From: Fortiea contorta PCC 7126
GTDB taxonomy: Bacteria; Cyanobacteriota; Cyanobacteriia; Cyanobacteriales; Nostocaceae
Reading direction: 5' to 3'
Assembly (NCBI RefSeq): GCF_000332295.1
Contig: NZ_KB235931.1
Location: 248,001 to 312,000, forward strand
DNA: 64,000 nt
How positions within the stretch are numbered: the stretch's first letter is position 1; the number at the start of each line of letters is the position of its first letter. This document shows, one piece after another, positions 45,585 through 54,882 of this stretch. Below the pieces are notes generated by a model, which made no database searches, was not told the origin of the DNA, and worked only from the letters and a program-made list of their open reading frames with translations. The position numbers and the translations under genes are program-made.

Positions 45585-47939
45585 ATGCGGGTCGAAGAAA
45601 TTAGAGTGCGTGGTGCTGTTCAGGGGGTGGGATTTCGTCCTACTGTGTATCGTTTGGCGAAGGTTTTTAGGTTACGCGGTGAGGTTTGTAATGATGGTGA
45701 GGGTGTATTAATTCGGGTTGATGGTGATGAGGTAGTTTTAGAGGAATTTGTCAGGAGGTTACAACAAGAGTGTCCACCATTAGGGAGAATTGATAAACTA
45801 ATTAGAACTGAATATCACGGTGAATTTAATTTTGATGATTTTATAATTTCTCAAAGTTTAAATAGCACAATCAAAACTGAAATTCTTCCTGATGCTGCTA
45901 TTTGTCCTGAATGTCAAAAGGAAGTTTTTGACCCTTTTAGCCGTTTTTATCGCTATCCTTTTACTAACTGTACCCATTGTGGCCCGCGTCTGAGTATTAT
46001 TCGTGGGATTCCTTATGACAGATGCAATACCAGTATGTCTGCATTTGTCATGTGTGCGGAATGTGCGAAAGAATATCACGATATTGAAAATCGTCGGTTT
46101 CACGCCCAACCGGTAGGTTGTCATATCTGCGGTGCTCAGGCTTGGTTAGAACGTGCTGATGGGAAATTGGTTACTGCTTCGATGTTTTCTATGTTAGATG
46201 ATGTGGATGCCGTTTGCACTCTGCTGCGAAAGGGCGAGATTGTGGGTATTAAGGGGTTGGGTGGGGTTCATCTAGCTTGTGATGCTACTCAAGAAGCTGT
46301 GGTGCGAAAACTGCGTCAGCGCAAAAGGCGCTATGACAAACCTTTTGCTTTAATGGCGCGGGATTTAGCGATAATTTCGGAATATTGTTTAGTTAGTCCC
46401 CAAGAAAAAGCGTTATTGACAAGTTCTGCTGCGCCGATTGTGTTGTTACAAAAAAAAGGTGAATTAACTCAGCATTCTCTAGCTTCTGCTGTTGCACCAG
46501 GGCAAAATACCCTTGGGTTTATGTTACCTTATACGCCGCTACATCATCTAATTCTCAAGCGAATGAATCGACCAATTGTTTTCACAAGCGGTAATTTTTC
46601 TGATGAACCGCAGTGTATTGATAACGATGAATCACGGGAGCGGTTAGGCAAAAGTGCTGATTATTTTCTTTTTCATAATCGAGAGATTGTGAATCGGGTT
46701 GATGATTCGGTGGTGCGAGTTGTTAATGATAAAGTGCAAACTATTCGTCGCGCTAGGGGCTATGCGCCAGCCCCGATTAATTTACCACATGGATTTCATA
46801 GCGCACCGCCAATTTTAGCAATGGGTGGTGAGTTGAAAAATACTTTTTGTTTGTTGCGGGATGGTCAAGCAATTCTCTCTCAATATTTGGGAGATTTAGA
46901 AAATGCGGCTACTTTTAATGCTTATCAAGATACTCTGAATTTATACTTGAATTTATTTGAGCATACACCTGAACTGATTGCTATTGATAAACATCCTGAA
47001 TATCTTTCAACTAAATTTGGAAAGGAATTAGCAGATACAAATCAAATCCAACTTTGTCATGTTCAACATCACCACGCCCATATTGCATCTTGTATGGCAG
47101 AAAATGGTGTACCTCTCAATTCTCAACCAGTTTTAGGAATTGCTTTAGATGGTTTGGGTTATGGTGATGATGGTACTTTTTGGGGCGGAGAATTTTTCTT
47201 AGCTGATTACCGCCAATTTCGGCGACTGGCAAAATTTAATCCCGTCGCTCTGTTGGGTGGAAAACAAGCAATTACTCAACCTTGGCGTAATACCTACACT
47301 CACTTGATGACAGCAAATACTTGGGAGAATTTACAACAACAATATAGTGATTTAGAAATAATCAAATTTTTAGAACAGAAACCGATAAAATTACTCAATC
47401 AAATTCTTAAAAACGGGATTAATTCTCCTCTTACTTCGTCAGTGGGGCGCTTATTTGACTCAGTAGCAGGGGCTGTAGGGATTTGCTTAGAAGAATGTAG
47501 CTACGAAGGACAAGCAGCGATCGCCCTAGAATCTATTGTGGATATCAGCAGCATTAATAACCATGAAGAAACGCAAATTTATCCTTTTGCTGTTAAATTT
47601 TCAGATAATATTTATTCTATAGATTCAAGTCAGATATGGCAAGTATTGTTAAATGATTTACAGCGGCAAAGTCCTCAAGCGTTTATAGCCACAAAATTTC
47701 ATATTAGTTTAGCCAAAATCATTGTAGAAATGGTCAAGCATCTGTGTCAAGAACAACTAATTTCTCAAGTAGTTTTAACAGGAGGAGTATTTCAAAACAG
47801 TATTTTATTAACCCAAGTTACGCAACGCTTAGAAGCTTTAGAAATTCAAGTATTAACTCATAGTTTGGTTCCTAATAACGATGGCGGTATATCTTTAGGT
47901 CAAGCTGTTATCGCCGCCGCTAATTCAATTCAAAATTAA
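45585..47939 (+). CDS. hypF: HypF carbamoyltransferase
   Basis: 784 residues from ATG 45585, which has GGAGGTGA upstream. Domains in order: acylphosphatase (1-90, RVRGAVQGVGFRPTVYRL), two zinc-finger pairs (CPECQ...CTHCG, CAECAK...CHICG, about 108-185), YrdC-like (about 200-385) and a Kae1-like C-terminal domain with HHHAH near 500. It transfers carbamoyl from carbamoyl phosphate to HypE, making the cyanide ligands of the Ni-Fe centre. Confidence 0.96.
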   Translation: MRVEEIRVRGAVQGVGFRPTVYRLAKVFRLRGEVCNDGEGVLIRVDGDEVVLEEFVRRLQQECPPLGRIDKLIRTEYHGEFNFDDFIISQSLNSTIKTEILPDAAICPECQKEVFDPFSRFYRYPFTNCTHCGPRLSIIRGIPYDRCNTSMSAFVMCAECAKEYHDIENRRFHAQPVGCHICGAQAWLERADGKLVTASMFSMLDDVDAVCTLLRKGEIVGIKGLGGVHLACDATQEAVVRKLRQRKRRYDKPFALMARDLAIISEYCLVSPQEKALLTSSAAPIVLLQKKGELTQHSLASAVAPGQNTLGFMLPYTPLHHLILKRMNRPIVFTSGNFSDEPQCIDNDESRERLGKSADYFLFHNREIVNRVDDSVVRVVNDKVQTIRRARGYAPAPINLPHGFHSAPPILAMGGELKNTFCLLRDGQAILSQYLGDLENAATFNAYQDTLNLYLNLFEHTPELIAIDKHPEYLSTKFGKELADTNQIQLCHVQHHHAHIASCMAENGVPLNSQPVLGIALDGLGYGDDGTFWGGEFFLADYRQFRRLAKFNPVALLGGKQAITQPWRNTYTHLMTANTWENLQQQYSDLEIIKFLEQKPIKLLNQILKNGINSPLTSSVGRLFDSVAGAVGICLEECSYEGQAAIALESIVDISSINNHEETQIYPFAVKFSDNIYSIDSSQIWQVLLNDLQRQSPQAFIATKFHISLAKIIVEMVKHLCQEQLISQVVLTGGVFQNSILLTQVTQRLEALEIQVLTHSLVPNNDGGISLGQAVIAAANSIQN

Positions 47940-47964
47940 CAACATTTATGCAAGGAAAATAAAA

Positions 47965-48213
47965 ATGTGTTTAGGAATTCCCGGACAAATTATCGAAATC
48001 AACGACATTAATCACAAATTAGCCACCGTTAATGTCGGTGGAGTTAAACGACAAGTAAATATTGCGTGCATCGTCGATGAACAACATCCGCCAGAATCTT
48101 GTATTGGTGATTGGGTATTAGTTCATGTCGGCTTCGCCATGAATCGTATTAACGAACAGGAAGCAGCAGAAACATTAAAACTGTTAGCAGAAATAACAGA
48201 AGCTATGGATTAG
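47965..48213 (+). CDS. hypC: HypC hydrogenase assembly chaperone
   Basis: 82 residues beginning MCLGIPGQI with the essential N-terminal Cys2, then VNVGGVKRQVNIA and DWVLVHVGFAMNRI. It carries the Fe(CN)2CO moiety with HypD to the HupL precursor. 25 bp after hypF; AAGGAA upstream. Confidence 0.95.
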   Translation: MCLGIPGQIIEINDINHKLATVNVGGVKRQVNIACIVDEQHPPESCIGDWVLVHVGFAMNRINEQEAAETLKLLAEITEAMD

Positions 48214-48287
48214 GAAAGAATTATTTTCATAGTCAATACTTCGACTTTCTTCAGTACGAGTACCTAATTTTCTCACCCCTAATTATT

Positions 48288-49469
48288 ATGAAGTATGTTG
48301 ATGAATTTCGGGAACCAGAAAAAGTAGAAGCCTTACGCCGCGAAATAGCTAAATTATGCAATCAACTAACAAAACCAATTAAAATTATGGAAGTGTGCGG
48401 TGGACATACTCACTCCATATTTAAATATGGTATTGAAGAAATATTGCCCGATTCCCTAGAATTAGTTCATGGCCCTGGTTGTCCAGTATGCGTTATGCCA
48501 AAAGGGAGATTAGATGATGCGATCGCTATCTCCCTAAATCATAACGTCATCCTCGCCACTTTTGGCGATGCCATGCGGGTTCCCGGTGCCAAAATCAGCC
48601 TACTCCAAGCCAAAGCACAGGGCGCAGACATCCGTATGGTGTATTCTCCCGTGGATAGTCTGCAAATCGCCAAAGACAACCCAGACAAACAAGTCGTCTT
48701 CTTCGCTATAGGCTTTGAAACCACAGCCCCCAGCACCGCTTTCACCGTCCTCCAAGCAGACGCCGAAAAGATTCCTAACTTTAGCATGTTTTCTAATCAC
48801 GTCCTCGTGATTCCCGCCCTTCAAACATTATTAACAAACCCAGACTTACAACTAGATGGATTTATTGGGCCCGGACACGTCAGCATGATAATTGGCACTG
48901 ACCCTTATCAATTTATTTCCCAACAATATCATAAACCAATAGTTGTCACCGGATTTGAACCTTTAGATATCTTCCAATCAATTTGGATGCTATTAAAACA
49001 ACTAGTAGAAAATCGTTGTCAAGTCGAAAATCAATACAACCGCCTTGTACAACCCCAAGGAAATACAATAGCCTTACAAGCCATCAACAAAGTTTTTGCA
49101 GTGCGAGATAATTTTGATTGGCGAGGACTAGGAGAAATCCCCCATTCCGGTTTAAAAATTCGTCCAGAATACGCCCAATTTGACGCAGAACTTAAATTCA
49201 ATCTTCCTAACCAAAAAATTCCCGATCATAAAGCTTGCAAATGCGGTCAAATTCTCCAAGGAATTTTAAAACCTTGGGAATGCAAAGTATTCGGTACAGC
49301 TTGCACACCAGAAACACCCATTGGTAGTTGTATGGTATCTTCAGAAGGCGCTTGTGCAGCCTATTATAAATATGGCAAACACTCCACAATTGCTAAAAAA
49401 ATCACGGCTGAAAAACCCAATGTCAATTTATCTCAACAACCTCTACCCCCCTGTGGTTCGTTGGGGTAA
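48288..49469 (+). CDS. hypD: HypD hydrogenase maturation Fe-S protein
   Basis: 393 residues. Active-site blocks MEVCGGHTHSIFKYG, HGPGCPVCVMP and GFETTAPSTAF, and the C-terminal [4Fe-4S] ligands in CKCGQIL...WECKVFG and ACTPETPIGSCMVSSEGAC. With HypC it assembles the Fe(CN)2CO group. The operon then has a toxin-antitoxin pair before hypE. Confidence 0.96.
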   Translation: MKYVDEFREPEKVEALRREIAKLCNQLTKPIKIMEVCGGHTHSIFKYGIEEILPDSLELVHGPGCPVCVMPKGRLDDAIAISLNHNVILATFGDAMRVPGAKISLLQAKAQGADIRMVYSPVDSLQIAKDNPDKQVVFFAIGFETTAPSTAFTVLQADAEKIPNFSMFSNHVLVIPALQTLLTNPDLQLDGFIGPGHVSMIIGTDPYQFISQQYHKPIVVTGFEPLDIFQSIWMLLKQLVENRCQVENQYNRLVQPQGNTIALQAINKVFAVRDNFDWRGLGEIPHSGLKIRPEYAQFDAELKFNLPNQKIPDHKACKCGQILQGILKPWECKVFGTACTPETPIGSCMVSSEGACAAYYKYGKHSTIAKKITAEKPNVNLSQQPLPPCGSLG

Positions 49470-49494
49470 ATACTTATGTGACTAAACTTCTGGA

Positions 49495-49500
49495 TATAAT
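49495..49500 (+). promoter_or_regulatory. Candidate -10 box for the toxin-antitoxin pair
   Basis: A consensus TATAAT lies 31 bases before the DUF433 start codon at 49532. The -35 region is not convincing, but the site suggests the pair is transcribed on its own as well as from the hyp operon. Confidence 0.4.
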
Positions 49501-49531
49501 GTAGACAGATATTTCTACCTCATGTCATCTT

Positions 49532-49756
49532 ATGGACTATCAACACATCATTACAATTGAGCCTGGAAAGCGTAGTGGTAAGCCGTGTATTCGAGGAATG
49601 CGAATCACGGTGTATGATATTTTAGAATATTTAGCAGGTGGTATGACTGAAGTAGAAATTCTGGAAGATTTTTCTGAACTCAGATTAGAAGACATCAAAG
49701 CTTGTCTTGCTTTTGCAGCTGATCGTGAGAAAAAGTTATTTGTGGCATCACTGTGA
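49532..49756 (+). CDS. DUF433 antitoxin-like protein
   Basis: 74 residues: HIITIEPGKRSGKPCIRGMRITVYDILEYLAGGMTEVEILEDF is the DUF433 signature, a small winged-helix antitoxin family. Its stop overlaps the start of the DUF5615 toxin gene by four bases. It lies between hypD and hypE on the same strand, a foreign-looking insertion in a metabolic operon. Confidence 0.9.
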   Translation: MDYQHIITIEPGKRSGKPCIRGMRITVYDILEYLAGGMTEVEILEDFSELRLEDIKACLAFAADREKKLFVASL

Positions 49757-50085
49757 AACTCCTATTAGATGAAAACCTATCAGATAGAATTATTCACAGT
49801 ATTTTAGATTTGTATCCTCATTCTGAACATGTCAAAACTTTAGGAATGACAAATACTGATGATGCAGTTATCTGGGAATATGCGAAAGCGAATAATTTTG
49901 CAATAGTTTCTAAAGATTCTGACTTTCACCAGCGCAGTTTACTGTATGGTTATCCACCCAAGTTTATTTATCTTCGTATTAGCAACAGCCCAACATCAAA
50001 TATTATTCAAATTTTGAGAGATAATTTTGACACAATTATTCAATTTAAAAATAGCAAAAAAGAAAGTATTTTGCTGTTGATGTAG
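49753..50085 (+). CDS. DUF5615 PIN-like toxin
   Basis: 110 residues: MKLLLDENLSDRIIHSI with the acidic Asp-Glu near the N-terminus, AKANNFAIVSKDSDF with a second Asp pair, the Mut7-C/DUF5615 PIN-like RNase pattern. GTG start at 49753 overlaps the DUF433 stop. hypE starts 67 bp later, so toxin transcription could read into hypE. Confidence 0.88.
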   Translation: MKLLLDENLSDRIIHSILDLYPHSEHVKTLGMTNTDDAVIWEYAKANNFAIVSKDSDFHQRSLLYGYPPKFIYLRISNSPTSNIIQILRDNFDTIIQFKNSKKESILLLM

Positions 50086-50152
50086 TGCATATCTACTTTT
50101 TCATAAAGATGAAAATGAAGCAACACCCTAACTTATTTTCGCAAATTTAAAT

Positions 50153-51256
50153 ATGGATTATTCACCCCCTAACTCAACACAAAATCTCTTCTTACAAAAA
50201 GTTGAACAAAGTCGCCAGCGCCAAGGTAAAGTGCGAGATACTCATATCACCCTCGCCCACGGTAGCGGTGGAAAAGCCATGCGCGATTTAATCGATGATA
50301 TCTTTGTCAGCAACTTTGATAATCCCATTCTTGCCCAATTAGAAGACCAAGCTAATTTTAATTTAGCTAGTCTCGCAGAACACGGAAATAGACTAGCTTT
50401 TACCACTGATTCCTATGTTGTAGACCCCTTATTTTTTCCTGGTAGCGACATAGGAGAACTAGCAGTTAACGGTACAATTAATGACTTAGCCGTTAGTGGT
50501 GCCAAACCCCTATACCTTTCGTGTAGCGTCATTTTAGAAGAAGGACTACCCGTAGAAACCTTGCGACGTGTCGCTACAAGTATGAAAATAGCAGCCAATA
50601 AAGTAGGAGTACAAATCGTCACTGGTGACACAAAAGTTGTACATCGTGGCGCTGCTGATAAACTATTTATTAACACTGCAGGTATTGGCATCATCCCAGA
50701 TAAAATTAATATCTCAGCCCACAATATTCAACCAAAAGATGTAGTCATAATTAACGGTGAAATAGGCAATCATGGCGCTGCTATTTTAATCGCTCGCGGG
50801 GAATTAGCATTAGAAACTGATATAGAAAGCGACTGTCAACCGTTAAATGAATTAGTAGAAAATATCCTCAAAGTCTGTCCAGAAATCCACGCCATGCGGG
50901 ATGCGACACGCGGCGGTTTAGCCACAGTTTTAAATGAATTTGCTGTGAGTTCTCGCGTAGGAATTCGCATTGATGAAAATTCTCTACCCATCCGAGAAGA
51001 AGTCAAAGGAATCTGTGAAATTTTGGGTTTAGACCCTTTATATTTAGCCAATGAAGGTAAGCTAGTAATAGTAGCACCGCGTGAATATGCAGACGCTATT
51101 TTATCAGCAATGAAATCTCATCCAACGGGGAAAGATGCTTGTATTCTGGGAGAAGTTATTTCTTCATATCCCGGTATTGTGTTGTTAAAAACTGTTTTTA
51201 ATACTGAACGGATTGTTGATATGTTAGTGGGCGAGCAATTGCCCAGAATTTGTTGA
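50153..51256 (+). CDS. hypE: HypE carbamoyl dehydratase
   Basis: 367 residues of the AIR-synthase fold: HGSGGKAMRDLIDDIF, DSYVVDPLFFPGSDIG, GDTKVV, RDATRGGLATVLNE, and the C-terminal PRIC whose last Cys receives the carbamoyl group from HypF and is dehydrated to the thiocyanate. Separated from hypD by the toxin-antitoxin pair. Confidence 0.96.
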   Translation: MDYSPPNSTQNLFLQKVEQSRQRQGKVRDTHITLAHGSGGKAMRDLIDDIFVSNFDNPILAQLEDQANFNLASLAEHGNRLAFTTDSYVVDPLFFPGSDIGELAVNGTINDLAVSGAKPLYLSCSVILEEGLPVETLRRVATSMKIAANKVGVQIVTGDTKVVHRGAADKLFINTAGIGIIPDKINISAHNIQPKDVVIINGEIGNHGAAILIARGELALETDIESDCQPLNELVENILKVCPEIHAMRDATRGGLATVLNEFAVSSRVGIRIDENSLPIREEVKGICEILGLDPLYLANEGKLVIVAPREYADAILSAMKSHPTGKDACILGEVISSYPGIVLLKTVFNTERIVDMLVGEQLPRIC

Positions 51257-51284
51257 TTTTTAACTGTCAATAGAATAATTATAA

Positions 51285-51312
51285 GTTGGGTTTCGCAAAG
51301 CCTCAACCCAAC
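51285..51312. repeat. Inverted repeat, GTTGGGTT type
   Basis: GTTGGGTT and AACCCAAC flank a 12-base loop (TCGCAAAGCCTC) in the hypE-hypA gap. This resembles a dispersed repeat common in cyanobacterial genomes. Confidence 0.65.
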
Positions 51313-51400
51313 CTACGCAATATCTTTTCACTGCGTTCTTTTGTGTTTGAATTTAAACCATCCATCAATATTTTATGCCCTTAAAAGACGAAATAAATTT

Positions 51401-51742
51401 ATGCACGAATTGGGAATTACACAAAATATTGTGGCGATAGTGACAGAACATGCTCAAGGAATGAAAGTAAAGCGAGTTCTATTAGAAATTGGTCAACTTT
51501 CCGCAATTCTACCTGAAGCTGTGCAATTTTGTTTTGATATCTGTACACAAAATACAGTTTTAGAAAACGCGATATTAGAAATTAGACAAATACCCGGTTT
51601 AGCAAAATGTCGCCAATGTGGTGCAAAAATTGCTCTAGATAAACCCTTTGGCGTTTGTAGTTGTGGTAGCGTGCAATTAGATTTAATCGCTGGTGAAGAA
51701 CTAAAAATTAAAGAAATAGAGATAGAGGAATTATGTGTGTAA
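51401..51742 (+). CDS. hypA: HypA nickel-insertion protein
   Basis: 113 residues from ATG 51401 (MHELGITQNIV, the invariant start whose His2 binds nickel). The frame is open back to 51341 but the extra 20 residues are not family sequence. Zinc ligands are CRQCG and CSCGS. It works with HypB to deliver nickel to HupL. Overlaps hypB by ten bases. Confidence 0.94.
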   Translation: MHELGITQNIVAIVTEHAQGMKVKRVLLEIGQLSAILPEAVQFCFDICTQNTVLENAILEIRQIPGLAKCRQCGAKIALDKPFGVCSCGSVQLDLIAGEELKIKEIEIEELCV

Positions 51743-52557
51743 CCTGCGGCTGTTCTGATGAGGGTAAAAGCAAAATTACAAATCTACAAGATGATGTAGT
51801 GGAACATAATCATCATCATACTCACACTTTAGCTGATGGGACAGTAATTACTCATATTCACAGTGATGACCATCATCATGAAGCTGCACACATTCATGCA
51901 AAAGTACATAAAACTACTATATCTTTAGAACAAAATATATTAGCCAAAAATAACCTATTAGCTGCAGAAAATCGGGGCTGGTTTAAAGGTAGAAATATTC
52001 TCGCTTTAAATTTAATGAGTTCTCCTGGAGCCGGGAAAACTACTCTTTTAACTCGGACTATTAATGATTTAAAACATCAATTTTCTATCAGCGTTATTGA
52101 AGGCGACCAAGAAACAACTAATGATGCTCAAAAAATCAAAGCTACAGGCTGTAAAGTTGTCCAAATTAATACTGGAACTGGCTGTCATCTCGATGCATCA
52201 ATGATAGCGAAGGGCTTACAACAACTCAACCCGCCTCTTGATTCAATGGTGATGATTGAGAATGTAGGGAATTTAGTTTGTCCAGCTTTATTTGACTTGG
52301 GTGAACGCGCTAAAGTGGTGATTCTCTCTGTGACTGAAGGAGAAGATAAACCGATAAAATATCCCCATATGTTCCGTGCTAGTGAGATGATGATTCTCAC
52401 CAAAATTGATTTGCTACCTTATGTACAATTTGATGTGCAAAAGTGCATAGAATATGCTCAACAAGTAAATCCAGAAATTAAAATTATTCAGCTTTCTGCT
52501 ACAACCGGCACTGGCTTAGATGGTTGGTATAAATGGTTGTGTGAGGTTAGTTCGTAG
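51733..52557 (+). CDS. hypB: HypB nickel-binding GTPase
   Basis: 274 residues. MCVTCGCSD at the N-terminus (the high-affinity Ni CxxCGC motif), a His-rich region (about 27-56) that may store nickel, Walker A SSPGAGKTTLLTR, then EGDQETTNDAQ, ENVGNLVCPA and TKIDLLPY. It hydrolyses GTP to drive nickel transfer with HypA. Last of the hyp operon. Confidence 0.96.
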   Translation: MCVTCGCSDEGKSKITNLQDDVVEHNHHHTHTLADGTVITHIHSDDHHHEAAHIHAKVHKTTISLEQNILAKNNLLAAENRGWFKGRNILALNLMSSPGAGKTTLLTRTINDLKHQFSISVIEGDQETTNDAQKIKATGCKVVQINTGTGCHLDASMIAKGLQQLNPPLDSMVMIENVGNLVCPALFDLGERAKVVILSVTEGEDKPIKYPHMFRASEMMILTKIDLLPYVQFDVQKCIEYAQQVNPEIKIIQLSATTGTGLDGWYKWLCEVSS

Positions 52558-52616
52558 TCAAGACTAAAGCCCTGACTAAGAACTTTTTATCATGAATAAA
52601 ACAGACCAGTAAAAAA

Positions 52617-52988
52617 CTACAACCAATCTCGATAAGCTGAGATTTCATTCACCCCAATTTCAAATGGCATTCCTTTACCAAATGGCGGATAAACTCTGAT
52701 TTTAGCATGACTAGTAAACCGTTCTAAACGATTTCCTAATTGGGGAATATTACTAACTATATGCCAATAAGAAACTACGTCAGGACAGTCAATGATTAGC
52801 ATCAAAGTGGTACCATTATTTGTAAGATACCATTGACAGCGAGCTAGCAAAGCTTGAGTAATGCGATCGCACGCTTGATAAAAGCATCTACCTGTGGATT
52901 GTTCAAATTCTAAATGCAGCATTCCATCCAGTTTTGTCACCTCTGCAGGTGGTAAATCATCTGGGGGAAGCAAGGGAAGTTTAGACAT
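52617..52988 (-). CDS. Hypothetical hydrogenase-neighbourhood protein, paralogue B
   Basis: 123 residues, homologous to the protein at 36562-36915: both share FYxACDRI, Cys-x-Trp-Tyr, IxCPD, AKIRVYPP and GMPFEIGVNEISAYRD. The ATG at 52988 lies inside the end of the LLM gene (overlap eight bases), so the two are cotranscribed. Convergent with hypB. No known fold recognised. Confidence 0.8.
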   Translation of the reverse strand: MSKLPLLPPDDLPPAEVTKLDGMLHLEFEQSTGRCFYQACDRITQALLARCQWYLTNNGTTLMLIIDCPDVVSYWHIVSNIPQLGNRLERFTSHAKIRVYPPFGKGMPFEIGVNEISAYRDWL

Positions 52989-53982
52989 AATTCCGCACCT
53001 CTTGGTTATAGCGCGTCAGACTATCCAGGTTTTTTTGCACATCAAAAGATGAAGGTTTGAGAGCTAATGTGCCGATATTTAATTCATCCTGGAATTTTTT
53101 GATTTTGTCCCGACATGTCACCACGTCACCAATAATTGAATTCTCCAGCAAATAGTCTTCATCAAAGCAAATATTTGTCCGATCAAATGGTTTTTGCTTG
53201 TGAGAACTGTTCTGCATAACTTTTGCTGAATTGGCTTTCATTTTTAGGCTAAATTTGCGGATGAAAGGTAATGCTTGGCTGACAGCTTCATCACCTGTTC
53301 TCCCCACAAAAAAGAAGCGTGCTAGTACGAGCTTTTCTGCACCACTGGAATTAATTTCTCGATATTTATTGACAGTATTTCTCAATCTTTCTAGAGAAAA
53401 AGGCGGACCCCCCATCAAACCGAAATTATGTTTGGCGGCGAATTCTATTCCTTGATCATCACCTGTAGCGACATAAACGGGAATAGATTTTTGTAGTGGT
53501 TTGGGGTAAACTGTCAGGCGATCGCACTGATAATATTGCCCATTAAATGACACATCAGTTTCATATAACAGCTTTTGAATGAAAGCGATCGCTTCTAACA
53601 TCTTGCCACGAGATTCAGCCATTGGCGTGGCGAAATGCTTATTTTGTTCGGGAAATGGCCCACCTTTAGCCACTCCTAATAACAATCTACCATTGCAGAG
53701 ATTATCCAGCGTGGCAATATCTTCCGCTACCCTAATCGGGTTATGAAACGGTAGCAACACTGCTGCAGTTCCTAATTTGATAGTCGAAGTCAATCCCGCC
53801 AAATGTGCTATCAACAGCAACATAGAAGGGCTGAGATTAGACTCACTAAAATGATGCTCACTCACCCAAGCTTCTGCAAAATCTAAAGTCTCGGCTTGCT
53901 TAATCAAGGTGACTTGTTCAAACATCGCGCGACGAGCATCTTGATAATAATTGTCGTAATTGCAGAAAAGTCCTGTTTTCAT
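52981..53982 (-). CDS. Luciferase-like flavin monooxygenase
   Basis: 333 residues of the LLM TIM-barrel family: SEHHFSESNLSPSMLLLIAHLAGLTS, GTAAVLLPFHNPIRVAEDIATLDNLCNGR and LLGVAKGG are characteristic. Members use reduced FMN or F420. Substrate unknown. It overlaps the paralogue B gene by eight bases, which ties it to the hydrogenase-neighbourhood family. Confidence 0.88.
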   Translation of the reverse strand: MKTGLFCNYDNYYQDARRAMFEQVTLIKQAETLDFAEAWVSEHHFSESNLSPSMLLLIAHLAGLTSTIKLGTAAVLLPFHNPIRVAEDIATLDNLCNGRLLLGVAKGGPFPEQNKHFATPMAESRGKMLEAIAFIQKLLYETDVSFNGQYYQCDRLTVYPKPLQKSIPVYVATGDDQGIEFAAKHNFGLMGGPPFSLERLRNTVNKYREINSSGAEKLVLARFFFVGRTGDEAVSQALPFIRKFSLKMKANSAKVMQNSSHKQKPFDRTNICFDEDYLLENSIIGDVVTCRDKIKKFQDELNIGTLALKPSSFDVQKNLDSLTRYNQEVRNYV

Positions 53983-54000
53983 GATTAGCGCCGGCTTTTC

Positions 54001-54336
54001 CTATGTTGCAACCAATTGTAATTCTAACCATAAACGCGGCTCACTTTGTTTGAGCTTCGACATAGGATCTCGTAATAATCGCCGAGCATTTATGCAGACA
54101 ACCTGAATTAATCCCATATTATCTGCAACTTCTCGCAATACTTCTTTGTTCGCTTGCACATAAGGAATTATTTCTTCAGAGCAATAAATTCCTATATATT
54201 GTAAACGTCTAGCCGGTCGTCCCCAAAAACAGGTGATCACCTTCACATAACACCCATCAAGTAATTCTCCAATGTTGGGGTAATAGTGACTGACGACTCT
54301 GGCAAATTCTTTGGCTAGGATGTCTTCAGCAATCAT
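54001..54336 (-). CDS. Hypothetical protein
   Basis: 111 residues from ATG 54336; a GTG at 54366 would add ten. MIAEDILAKEFARVVSHYYPNIGELLDGCYVKVITCFWGRP... with several Cys and a basic middle (INARRLLRDPMSKLKQ). Not recognised. It lies 18 bp before the LLM gene on the same strand, so these three genes probably form one unit. Confidence 0.65.
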   Translation of the reverse strand: MIAEDILAKEFARVVSHYYPNIGELLDGCYVKVITCFWGRPARRLQYIGIYCSEEIIPYVQANKEVLREVADNMGLIQVVCINARRLLRDPMSKLKQSEPRLWLELQLVAT

Positions 54337-54447
54337 AGCAATTGATATTTTTGTAGCGTTAATCACGATATTAATATAACATATATTTGTTATTTAAAGC
54401 TGACATTGAATGTTATTTTTAAAGAAAAACTCAAACTAATTAACATC

Positions 54448-54481
54448 AAAAAAAAAGGTCAACAAAATTAAGTGTTGACCT
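54448..54481 (-). terminator. Intrinsic terminator of the 55639-54569 operon
   Basis: On the minus strand AGGTCAAC and GTTGACCT form an eight-pair stem followed directly by nine Ts. It lies 88 bp past the stop of the gene at 54569. Confidence 0.85.
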
Positions 54482-54568
54482 CCAAACTCATAAATAGTTA
54501 AAATTTTGAATTCAAAATTTATAGATTTAATTTTGAATTTTGAATTGAAATTATTATCGCTGCTCTAC

Positions 54569-54880
54569 TTATCTAGCATTGCGCTCACAGACCAAAACTT
54601 CAGCAATAATTTGCGGTAAATCAATGAGGTCAACATATCCATCTGAGCCACGGATAGGCGAGATAAAAGTATAATCTGGGTCACAGGCTCCCGTATCATA
54701 AACTTGAATAAACCACCGATCAGGAAATCCCGCGACACCCAGTTCCACAATGTACCAACACTCACCAATCAGACGAGAATTAAAGATTGTGAACCACTCT
54801 CTATCATATTCTGAGAGATTCCAATCTGCCATGAGAAACTCTAACGCTATTTGCCCAGCGTCAGTTGCTGTCAATAACAT
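54569..54880 (-). CDS. Hypothetical protein, possibly immunity-like
   Basis: 103 residues: LTATDAGQIALEFLMADW, then alternating beta strands (CWYIVELGVAGFPDRWFIQVYDTG) and LPQIIAEVLVCER. The helix-then-sheet layout recalls small immunity-type proteins, but this is only a resemblance. It starts two bases after the stop of the upstream gene. Confidence 0.65.
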   Translation of the reverse strand: MLLTATDAGQIALEFLMADWNLSEYDREWFTIFNSRLIGECWYIVELGVAGFPDRWFIQVYDTGACDPDYTFISPIRGSDGYVDLIDLPQIIAEVLVCERNAR

Positions 54881-54882
54881 TG

